From positions 540,431 through 604,430 of the forward strand of contig NZ_JANHOF010000002.1 in the NCBI RefSeq assembly GCF_024498075.1: a stretch of DNA of 64,000 nucleotides. Reading direction: 5' to 3'. The notes beneath the pieces are model-generated. The model was given only the letters and a program-made list of their open reading frames with translations, was not told where the DNA came from and did no database searches. Below are positions 1 to 6,226 of this stretch, one piece after another. Source of the stretch: Paenibacillus mendelii (GTDB lineage: Bacteria > Bacillota > Bacilli > Paenibacillales > Paenibacillaceae). The translations under genes were made by a program, and so were the position numbers. The first letter of the stretch is position 1. Each line of letters opens with the position of its first letter.

Positions 1-802
1 CCGCCACATCCAGGTCAACCTGCTCCCGGCCAAGCAAATCCTCCACTTGCACGTCGCGAACCTCATTGACAGATACCTTCCCAAGCACGATATCTTCAAT
101 CATGGGAAGTATTTGCGTCTTGGCGTCCGTCTTCGCACATTCCTGGTAGATGGCATGCAGCGCTTTACGCTTCAAAGAAGGGATTGCAATAATAATATTG
201 CTTATGTTCAGCTCCCTCGTTGCTTTCTCGATCATATGCAGGCCGCCGACGACGGGGATCCCCATGATATCCAGATCCTTCTTCTTCACGTTGTCATCGA
301 TGAAGGCTACCGGCTGGAGCTCGACATCATTATTGTGAAGCAGCTGTCTGGCGATCATCGTGCCTGCCGCACCTGCACCGATAATTAAAGTTCGTTTCTT
401 ATTTGTCTTTTCTTTTACGTATGTATCTTTGTAGATTCGCAGACAGAAGCGCGAGCCTCCAATCGCGATCATATGCAGCATCCAAGTAATGGCGAGAAGC
501 CTGAAATAAATGTCGTTATTCATCAGCTGCTGCAGAATAGCCGTCGTCACAATCGATAGCGTCACGCATTTCAAAATAATGATTAGCTCACCAATGCTTG
601 CGTATTCCCATGCCTTTTTATACAGGTTGTATCGCAGGGAAAACAGATGGTGACTGAGAACTAACGTTAACGAGCTTATGACGATTGAAGCATTGCCTAC
701 ATCCAAGCTAATACTTAACAAGAACCGTCCAAAGAAAATGGCGCTAATAATGATGAGCGAATCCGTAATCATCGATAAGGACAGCCTTTGAAAATAAGTC
801 AT
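1..802 (-). CDS. CapD-like nucleoside-diphosphate-sugar epimerase/dehydratase, N-terminal part
   Basis: The first 267 codons of a gene that runs off the left edge. The ATG at 800-802 follows an AAGGGG site. The first ~120 residues form about four membrane segments. A Rossmann start follows (LIIGAGAAGTMIA, about residue 140) with a CoA-binding-like fold up to the edge. This is the layout of the membrane-bound CapD/PglF/WbpM family, which make 4,6-dehydrated UDP-HexNAc sugars for polysaccharides. The catalytic short-chain dehydrogenase domain would lie outside the window, so the exact reaction cannot be read. It follows Wzz and CpsD on the same strand, consistent with an exopolysaccharide locus continuing to the left. 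Confidence 0.85.
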   Translation of the reverse strand, partial: MTYFQRLSLSMITDSLIIISAIFFGRFLLSISLDVGNASIVISSLTLVLSHHLFSLRYNLYKKAWEYASIGELIIILKCVTLSIVTTAILQQLMNNDIYFRLLAITWMLHMIAIGGSRFCLRIYKDTYVKEKTNKKRTLIIGAGAAGTMIARQLLHNNDVELQPVAFIDDNVKKKDLDIMGIPVVGGLHMIEKATRELNISNIIIAIPSLKRKALHAIYQECAKTDAKTQILPMIEDIVLGKVSVNEVRDVQVEDLLGREQVDLDVA

Positions 803-836
803 GGACCTACCCCTTCCCAAACTAATTGACCTATGT

Positions 837-920
837 TCAGATGTTTACTTCGTTTTTTACCGGCGTGATCGTCATCATGAACGATCCCTGCAGATAAAAA
901 ACCAAATAAAGCAAGGGCAT
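837..920 (-). CDS. Possible 27-residue leader peptide or small protein
   Basis: A short frame (MPLLYLVFYLQ..., 27 codons plus TGA) with a very good ribosome site, GAGGAGGGG, 4-6 bases before the ATG at 918-920. It lies in the 5' leader of the CapD-like gene, between the palindrome at 1038-1053 and that gene's start. The N-terminal half is hydrophobic. I recognise no family. It could be a translated leader affecting the next gene, or a chance frame; only the ribosome site argues for it. Confidence 0.35.
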   Translation of the reverse strand: MPLLYLVFYLQGSFMMTITPVKNEVNI

Positions 921-1037
921 CAAACCCCTCCTCACATCACACTTCCGACGACTGAGCGTCTAAGGTATCTTTCAACCCACAGCATGACCGAGTGCCTCCA
1001 TCGATAACGGTAAGGAGACATCACCAAAGGCATTATC

Positions 1038-1053
1038 GTTCTTAATAACGAAC
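1038..1053. promoter_or_regulatory. Palindromic operator, copy at the CapD-like gene
   Basis: GTTCTTAATAACGAAC, GTTC/GAAC arms around an 8-bp core. It is identical over 16 bp to the site at 8218-8233 in front of the lasso operon and close to the sites in front of wzz. It lies between cpsD and the CapD-like gene and overlaps a possible -10 (GATAAT on the minus strand). I infer it is a binding site for the SinR-like protein encoded at 2533-2847. Confidence 0.6.
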
Positions 1054-1065
1054 AATAGAGCAAAA

Positions 1066-1734
1066 TTAGATTTGATTCATAATAATACCGATTATTTTGG
1101 CGCCAGCGAACTCCAAAGTTTCCTTGGCATTCATCGCTGATTCGTTCTTCGTTCTGCCATTACGGATAACCATAACCACACCATCGCAATAATGGGCCAG
1201 TAATTTAACCTCTGATGCATGAAGAACAGGGGGGCCGTCGATTACAATCATGTCATACTGCTCTTTTCCGGCATCGATGATTTCTTGCATGGCTTGCGGA
1301 TGAAGCAGCTCACTGATGTGATCCGTGCAGGTTCCGCTTGGGAGGACGTCCAGCCGGCCTATATCCGTCGGATGCACAGCATCCATCAACTCGGCTTTTC
1401 CGGATAAAACATTGGTTAACCCAATGTGGTCTGAGAGGTTAAACATGGAGCTAAGATCATCCTTCTTGACATGACCATCGATAATGAGTATTCGTTTGCC
1501 TTGCTGAGCCATAGAGACCGCCAGATTCATCGCCGTCAGCGTCTTTCCCTCCCTATAATCAGGAGATGTGACCATCAACAGCCTCAATTGCTCCTGAACA
1601 GGCAGAAGCTCAATATTCGTGCGAATACTGCGGTATTGTTCAGATGCAGCCGACTCCGGATCAATGTAACTAATGAGCCCTTTGCTCAGGTAAGCATCAT
1701 TCAGCTTTTGTTTTTTAAGAGCCAACCGTTTCAC
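1066..1734 (-). CDS. CpsD/Wze-like bacterial tyrosine kinase (BY-kinase) with atypical motifs
   Basis: A 222-residue cytoplasmic ATPase of the CpsD/CapB/Wze family, partner of the Wzz-like protein encoded just before it (frames overlap by 20 bp). The family signature EQYRSIRTNIEL is at residues 32-43. The nucleotide site departs from the norm: the Walker A region reads SPDYREGKT instead of the usual PGEGK, and Walker A' reads LIIDGHVKK, with His where DxD has its second Asp. Walker B is IVIDGPP. No C-terminal tyrosine cluster is present; the protein ends at the Rossmann core. It may be a weak kinase or a scaffold. The GTG at 1734 has little room for a ribosome site; TTG at 1725 (AGGGGTG before it) is a credible alternative. 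Confidence 0.8.
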   Translation of the reverse strand: MKRLALKKQKLNDAYLSKGLISYIDPESAASEQYRSIRTNIELLPVQEQLRLLMVTSPDYREGKTLTAMNLAVSMAQQGKRILIIDGHVKKDDLSSMFNLSDHIGLTNVLSGKAELMDAVHPTDIGRLDVLPSGTCTDHISELLHPQAMQEIIDAGKEQYDMIVIDGPPVLHASEVKLLAHYCDGVVMVIRNGRTKNESAMNAKETLEFAGAKIIGIIMNQI

Positions 1735-2434
1735 CCCTAACCGAAATGCCTGCAGTCAACTGCTTCGCTTTCTTCGTCAACCGTTTCGGTTTAATTCTTG
1801 TAACCGATCCTAGTACTGGAATGCCAGCGAAATCCTTGAGATGACTCTCCTTTCGGATCGTATCATCCAGAGAATGACGAAGAAACGCCGCACCGATTCC
1901 CAGCACAAGACCGATCATAATGCTTAGGATGTTATTCCGTGTTTGTTGAGGCGGATTTATCGGCTCGTAGTATCCACTGCCATCCGCGTCCGATAAGACC
2001 GTAACTCCGGTGAAATTCAACAATTCCTTAGCAGTCTCCCTAAATTGCTTGACCGTTGCGTTAGCGATTGCAGCAGCAACCATCGGATCAGGATCAACAA
2101 CGGAAACCAGAATAACCTGTGTCCCATCTACACTATTTGTTAATACTTGCCCTCTCAACTGATTGGCAGATCGATTAAGCTTCAGTTCGGCAGCTACCTT
2201 CTGTAGAACCACAGGTTCTTTTAACAAAACTCTAAACGTATTAAAAGCATCAATTTGCGAATGGATAATAATTCTTGCAGATACTTGATAGAGCGGTGTT
2301 GCAGGACGAGAGCTGTATAACATGCCTGCTGCCGCGATTAATACCGCTACGATAAGGATCGTGATCCACCGCTGCTTCAGAACTAGAAGCCATTCCTTAA
2401 TATTTATTTCTTTTGCCGTGCGCAGATTATTCAT
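1715..2434 (-). CDS. Wzz/CapA-type chain-length and kinase-activator membrane protein
   Basis: 239 residues with two membrane segments: one near residues 20-42 (ITILIVAVLIAAAGML) and one near 180-200 (ILSIMIGLVLGIGAAFL). Between them is an extracytoplasmic Wzz domain. After the second segment comes the cytoplasmic tail typical of Gram-positive CapA/YveK proteins (DDTIRKES...VLGSV). Such proteins set polysaccharide chain length and activate the separate CpsD ATPase. The ATG at 2432-2434 follows GGGAG. The promoter just upstream carries three copies of the GTTC...GAAC palindrome. Confidence 0.88.
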   Translation of the reverse strand: MNNLRTAKEINIKEWLLVLKQRWITILIVAVLIAAAGMLYSSRPATPLYQVSARIIIHSQIDAFNTFRVLLKEPVVLQKVAAELKLNRSANQLRGQVLTNSVDGTQVILVSVVDPDPMVAAAIANATVKQFRETAKELLNFTGVTVLSDADGSGYYEPINPPQQTRNNILSIMIGLVLGIGAAFLRHSLDDTIRKESHLKDFAGIPVLGSVTRIKPKRLTKKAKQLTAGISVRGETVGS

Positions 2435-2445
2435 AATAATCTCCC

Positions 2446-2520
2446 GTTTCTTAATACGAACTTTTTTGTTTTTTATAACGAACATAAGAAAAGTATAGTT
2501 CATTATAACGAACGTGTCAA
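2446..2520 (-). promoter_or_regulatory. wzz promoter with three tandem operators
   Basis: Minus-strand sigma-A promoter: -35 TTGACA (2515-2520), 17-bp spacer, -10 TATACT (2492-2497). The operator GTTCGTTATAATGAAC (2498-2513) fills the spacer. A second copy, GTTCGTTATAAAAAAC (2468-2483), lies at the start point exactly 30 bp away. A third, looser copy, GTTCGTATTAAGAAAC (2446-2461), lies before the ribosome site. A protein on these sites should block polymerase. The inferred ligand is the SinR-like repressor whose gene ends at 2533. Confidence 0.75.
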
Positions 2521-2532
2521 GTTCGATTGCTG

Positions 2533-2847
2533 TTATTGCATCCGAATCCGTTCACTTAAGCGAACAAAGTCTTCCTTGCTCATTCCATCCTCAATGGCTT
2601 TATGCAGCAGGGCCATCCACTCTTCATCGAATACGTCCTCTTTTGGTGCTTGCTGGTCGGTTAGTAGATATTGAACCTTCGTTTCAAGCGGCACGGATAT
2701 CTTGGACAGCATTTGAAGAGAAGGATTGTTTTGAAGCTTGCGTTCAATATGGCTTAAATAGGATTTGGAAACACCCGCCAAGTCTGCAAGTTCTGTTAGG
2801 GTGAGGCCTTTCTTCTCCCTCAGCTCTTTAATTCGATCTCCAATCAT
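2533..2847 (-). CDS. SinR-like XRE-family transcriptional repressor
   Basis: 104 residues. The N-terminal helix-turn-helix (about 3-60) has LTLTELADLAGVSKSYLSHIER. The C-terminal Sin dimerisation helix pair has DEEWMALLHKAIEDGMSKEDF, as in Bacillus SinR. The chosen ATG (2845-2847) makes the gene overlap the end of the lasso exporter by 20 bp, so it is probably translated with the lasso operon. Its likely targets are the GTTC-N8-GAAC palindromes at 8218, 2446-2513 and 1038. A site at its own operon's promoter would give autoregulation. The SinI-like protein at 12846-13019 could antagonise it. The DNA-binding assignment to these sites is inference. Confidence 0.85.
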   Translation of the reverse strand: MIGDRIKELREKKGLTLTELADLAGVSKSYLSHIERKLQNNPSLQMLSKISVPLETKVQYLLTDQQAPKEDVFDEEWMALLHKAIEDGMSKEDFVRLSERIRMQ

Positions 2848-4681
2848 AGAGTTCTCCTTCATAGGGTGGATTGTTATCAAAGTCTCTGCGAGTACCCAGC
2901 AGCTTCCGGAATAAACCCTTTTGTTCAAGCGCCAGCTGCTTGTAATCCCCATTCTGCACGATCCGTCCTTGATCCAGCACAATGACTTGATCGGCATTGC
3001 GAATGGTAGAGAAGCGGTGAGCAATGACAAGAATAGTCGTTTTCCCTCTTAATTGATCCAGCACCTCTTGAATCTTCGTCTCATTCTCATTATCTAACGC
3101 ACTGGTCGCTTCATCCAACACCAGAATGGAAGGCTTGCGGAGCAATGCACGTCCGAGAACCAGCCTCTGACGTTCGCCGCCCGACAGCTTCATTCCTCGG
3201 TCGCCTATTAGCGTATCCAACCCCAGTGGAAGCTGTTTAACAAAGTTCGCAGCAGAAGAGAACGCAAGCGCCTCCCAGATCTGCTCATCCGTGGCATTCG
3301 GCTCCACGAGCAGCAGATTGTCCCGAATACTCCCGTGAAATAAGAACGGATCCTGCGGCACATAGCTGATCGATCGTCTGAACTGCTCTAGCGTTTCTCC
3401 CGTTAAAGGCTTGCCATCTATGAGAACTTCACCTTCCTCAGGCTGAATAAGTCCCATAATCAAATCAATCAACGTACTTTTGCCTGCGCCGGAACGTCCT
3501 ACAATAGCCGTCATCTGATTGGCTGGAATTTGCAAAGTAACGTTATCAAGCGCATAGCCTTGTTCTTCGGAGCGGTATCGGAAGTATACCCCGCTGCATG
3601 CAATCCCTTGACTCATTCGAAGCGGCTCTGTATAACGTGCTTCATCTAGGCCAGATTGCGTGCCTTGAACTTCCGCGTCCTCCTTGCTGTGCTTCTGGAG
3701 CTCGTATAGAGAGCGAAAGGCAGGAATAAATGACGACACTTGCTCGAAATTGGCTTGAATATTAATAAATCTCGGCCATAACCGAGAAAAAATGACAATA
3801 ATGACGATCATCTGTTCAGGCCGTGAGTGGAAGAAGATGACGGAAGTATACATAAAGGCTGCAATCAAGACAGCGGATGATATTCTGTACAGGAGTTGCG
3901 AGGCTGTTCTTATTCTCGTGAACTCTTGTTGTTCGTGGCGGAGTTTTCCCGATAGCTTCTGAACCCATGTCATCCTGGAGTGCTCTAAACGATTGCTCTT
4001 CACTTCCTTAATACCATTGAAAAGATCGGTAATTCCCGCCATATATTGCTGCGAGAGTTCCACCGTAACCCGGCCGAGTGCCATCGACCTTTTGGAGAAC
4101 CTTCGTGAAAAAAGGGCCAGCAGCACGCCGCTAATGACGACTAATAGCGTGATTGGCGCGGATATCCATAGAGCAAGCCCAATCTGTATCACCGTAAAGA
4201 TAATTGAGGTCGTCGTCTGCATGCATAGATGAACGCCCGTGTTAACGCGCGTCATCTCCGTCGTTAACGTATTAATGATATCCGACTTTCTTCGGTTCAA
4301 ATAGAACTCCCACTTGGCCGACAATAGCTCCCGATAGCTTCGGAGCCTTAGCTCATGGATGAAGCTTTGATGAATGTCCACATTCTGAATGTTCAGCTTC
4401 CGCTGCATGATATATTGAATAATAGAGATAAACAGATAGGCTCCCAGGACGATTAATAAACCGATTGAGGTTGGGAACTCGCGCAGGAAGGAAAGTGCCT
4501 CATTGATCGACGGAATGCCGATATTCACATCCACGATTCCGCTAATGCTCAGCATCGGAATAAGAAGAAGAATTCCGATTCCGTCCAATAAACTGCTCAC
4601 AACCATTCCGGCAAGATTGACATACAATCGTCTACCCGAGAAAGACGTCAGCTGCTTCACATAATGCAGCACAATGTTCAT
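2828..4681 (-). CDS. Lasso peptide ABC exporter (LasD type)
   Basis: 617 residues from the ATG at 4679-4681, which follows AGGAGG by 6 bases. An upstream in-frame ATG at 4702 lacks such a site. Six membrane segments fill the first ~310 residues. The ATP-binding domain follows, with Walker A VGRSGAGKST near residue 400, signature LSGGERQRL near 505, and Walker B ILVLDEATSALD. This half-transporter would act as a homodimer and export the mature peptide, often also giving self-immunity. It follows B1 after a gap of about 65 bp. No peptidase domain is fused, so it does not supply the missing leader protease. Confidence 0.9.
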   Translation of the reverse strand: MNIVLHYVKQLTSFSGRRLYVNLAGMVVSSLLDGIGILLLIPMLSISGIVDVNIGIPSINEALSFLREFPTSIGLLIVLGAYLFISIIQYIMQRKLNIQNVDIHQSFIHELRLRSYRELLSAKWEFYLNRRKSDIINTLTTEMTRVNTGVHLCMQTTTSIIFTVIQIGLALWISAPITLLVVISGVLLALFSRRFSKRSMALGRVTVELSQQYMAGITDLFNGIKEVKSNRLEHSRMTWVQKLSGKLRHEQQEFTRIRTASQLLYRISSAVLIAAFMYTSVIFFHSRPEQMIVIIVIFSRLWPRFINIQANFEQVSSFIPAFRSLYELQKHSKEDAEVQGTQSGLDEARYTEPLRMSQGIACSGVYFRYRSEEQGYALDNVTLQIPANQMTAIVGRSGAGKSTLIDLIMGLIQPEEGEVLIDGKPLTGETLEQFRRSISYVPQDPFLFHGSIRDNLLLVEPNATDEQIWEALAFSSAANFVKQLPLGLDTLIGDRGMKLSGGERQRLVLGRALLRKPSILVLDEATSALDNENETKIQEVLDQLRGKTTILVIAHRFSTIRNADQVIVLDQGRIVQNGDYKQLALEQKGLFRKLLGTRRDFDNNPPYEGELYDWRSN

Positions 4682-4746
4682 TGTTATCCTCCTAGGAAAC
4701 AAGCAGCTTCAGCACCATTAATACTTGGCAATCTGCGTTTACCCCA

Positions 4747-5037
4747 CTACTGTTTGGTCACTAATCCTTCTTCTAGCAGCTGCTCTAGAAAAGCAAGCAC
4801 ATGCTCTTCGCATTCTTCTTGATCTACCGCATATTTGGTCATTAAATTAGCAATCAATTGACGAACCGGAATCGGAGACTGAATCTCGCTCCAGATCGAG
4901 CCGCCAATATCACCAAGGTTGTAATACTTGCCAATTTCAACACTAAGCATAACGGTTTCTCCATCCATGTCACTTACAATATGACCGGGCTGTTGAACGA
5001 CAACATCGTCGAGTTGAATCAACTTATTCTTAATCAT
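4747..5037 (-). CDS. Lasso B1 protein, PqqD-like RiPP recognition element
   Basis: 96 residues from the ATG at 5035-5037 (AAGGAG ten bases before). It has the PqqD/RRE fold: beta-strands with VMLSVEIGKYYNLGDIGGSIW, then helices IPVRQLIANLMTKY. B1 binds the leader peptide and presents the precursor to the protease and cyclase. It overlaps the kinase gene by 8 bp. In other lasso loci B1 works with a separate transglutaminase-like B2 protease, and no such gene follows here. Confidence 0.9.
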   Translation of the reverse strand: MIKNKLIQLDDVVVQQPGHIVSDMDGETVMLSVEIGKYYNLGDIGGSIWSEIQSPIPVRQLIANLMTKYAVDQEECEEHVLAFLEQLLEEGLVTKQ

Positions 5038-5968
5038 TCGTTGTAATCTCCTTTCCAATCGCTTTTAATATAATAGTAGCTAGTTGATGTGCCGTAAATT
5101 GCTGTACGGGTCGACATAACTGATAGAAATCAATCTTGCCTGCGAAGCTTGCCGTGGTCTGCAGATGCCATTCCGACAACCCGCTGTCAGCTAGAAGTAT
5201 ATTACGGTATGTATGGCGATATAACAGCTGCAAGCGTTCCAGCTTCTCAACCCTTCTAAGCCGCGCTTGGCTGGATTCCGTCTTCACGAGCTCGAAGACT
5301 CCCGCTAGCTGAAGCGCCTCTTCTGCGAATTGAGACTGGACAGGTATCGCATATTTGGTTTCCCGGTCATACAACGGGCGATATTGACGCGTTTCCATGC
5401 CGAAGGCCTGCAAGCTCTCTTCCCACAGCTTCTGCTGCGGATAGGCCGGTGTCACATACGGCATGTTGTTCTCCCCTAGTGTGACGGCGATGATATCGTC
5501 GCTGAGCAGCTGATAGCCTCTTTGGAGAAAAGCAGATGCCAGCGTCGATTTGCCGTTCCCAGAGTGACCGATGATCGCATACGCCTTGCCATCGATCGCT
5601 ACCGCACTCCCGTGCATCGGAAGAATTCTTCTTTGCAGCAGCAAAGCGCCCATGCAGGTACCCAGAATGTACAGACGGAGTCGATCCTCGTCCGCTCCTT
5701 CCATGGGTGAAACCTCTATCGCCCGGCCCTTGCGTATAGCGAAAATGGCCGTATCCGCAATCTCGAACATAACCAGATTCTCTGTCACGACAAGCTTCTG
5801 GGGCGGGGTAGAGTGCGCGGACCATGCCTCCGTCAAATCCATTGTTCCAATGACAACATCAATGCCTGCCTCGTCATCTCCGCAAAGCTGCAATTCAGGC
5901 AACGGAATGCTGCTTTGAATATGATATCCGAAGGCTTTATATACCGTTAAATTAACTGTTTCGAGCAT
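5030..5968 (-). CDS. HPr-kinase-like lasso peptide tailoring kinase (PadeK type)
   Basis: 312 residues. The P-loop GHSGNGKST (about 134-142) is preceded by the HPr-kinase-like HGSAVAIDGKAYAII and followed by LLSDDIIAV (about 155-162), which places the acidic metal/catalytic residues. In the paeninodin pathway the homologous kinase phosphorylates the C-terminal serine of the precursor. The precursor here also ends in Ser, so the same reaction is expected. The ATG at 5966-5968 follows GGAG by 8 bases; an upstream ATG at 5992 has none. Free HPr kinases differ by their N-terminal domain and context. Confidence 0.88.
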   Translation of the reverse strand: MLETVNLTVYKAFGYHIQSSIPLPELQLCGDDEAGIDVVIGTMDLTEAWSAHSTPPQKLVVTENLVMFEIADTAIFAIRKGRAIEVSPMEGADEDRLRLYILGTCMGALLLQRRILPMHGSAVAIDGKAYAIIGHSGNGKSTLASAFLQRGYQLLSDDIIAVTLGENNMPYVTPAYPQQKLWEESLQAFGMETRQYRPLYDRETKYAIPVQSQFAEEALQLAGVFELVKTESSQARLRRVEKLERLQLLYRHTYRNILLADSGLSEWHLQTTASFAGKIDFYQLCRPVQQFTAHQLATIILKAIGKEITTND

Positions 5969-6009
5969 CCTTCTCACTCCAACTGAAGTCATAATAATAG
6001 ACGGTGGGG

Positions 6010-6045
6010 AAAAAGCCCTTATACCTTACTCACGCATATAAGGGC
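6010..6045 (-). terminator. Hairpin after the precursor gene (likely partial terminator)
   Basis: Minus-strand stem GCCCTTATA/TATAAGGGC with a 13-base loop followed by TTTTT, 40 bp after the precursor stop codon and before the kinase gene. Outer bases (CGGTG/CACCG) can extend it. A leaky terminator here would make more cyclase-precursor mRNA than kinase-exporter mRNA. Confidence 0.65.
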
Positions 6046-6083
6046 AACACCGACCGCCTAATTAGCTCTTTATAATGCCGGTA

Positions 6084-6212
6084 TTAGCTCTCGAAGTGAA
6101 TGACTTCCGTTGGATCCGGTTGGTCGGCATCCGGAATGATTTCACCGGGACCAGCCATCGTCATGCTGACGTTAAGTACTTCCAGATTAGGTTTTTTCCA
6201 CTCTTTTTTCAT
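6084..6212 (-). CDS. Lasso peptide precursor, paeninodin-like
   Basis: 42 codons, ATG at 6210-6212 after GGGGAGG. The leader is residues 1-19. It carries W5-x-x-P8-x-L10, the B1-binding YxxPxL motif with Trp in place of Tyr, and Thr18 at the conserved second-last leader position. Cleavage after Met19 would give a 23-residue core. The ring is AGPGEIIPD, so the Ala1 amine would join the Asp9 side chain, as in paeninodin. The tail begins ADQPDP and ends HFES, with Ser23 as the predicted phosphate acceptor. From memory, paeninodin shares AGPG, PD at 8-9, QPDP and the C-terminal Ser but differs at several other positions. It sits 14 bp after the cyclase gene. Confidence 0.93.
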   Translation of the reverse strand: MKKEWKKPNLEVLNVSMTMAGPGEIIPDADQPDPTEVIHFES

Positions 6213-6226
6213 AGATTCACCTCCCC

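Noticed and set aside
2828-4702. Exporter start at 4702
   Set aside because: The ATG at 4681 has AGGAGG at the right distance; the upstream one does not.
5030-5968. Ordinary HPr kinase/phosphorylase (HprK)
   Set aside because: The usual HprK N-terminal domain is absent, and the gene overlaps lasso B1 and follows a paeninodin-like precursor ending in Ser.
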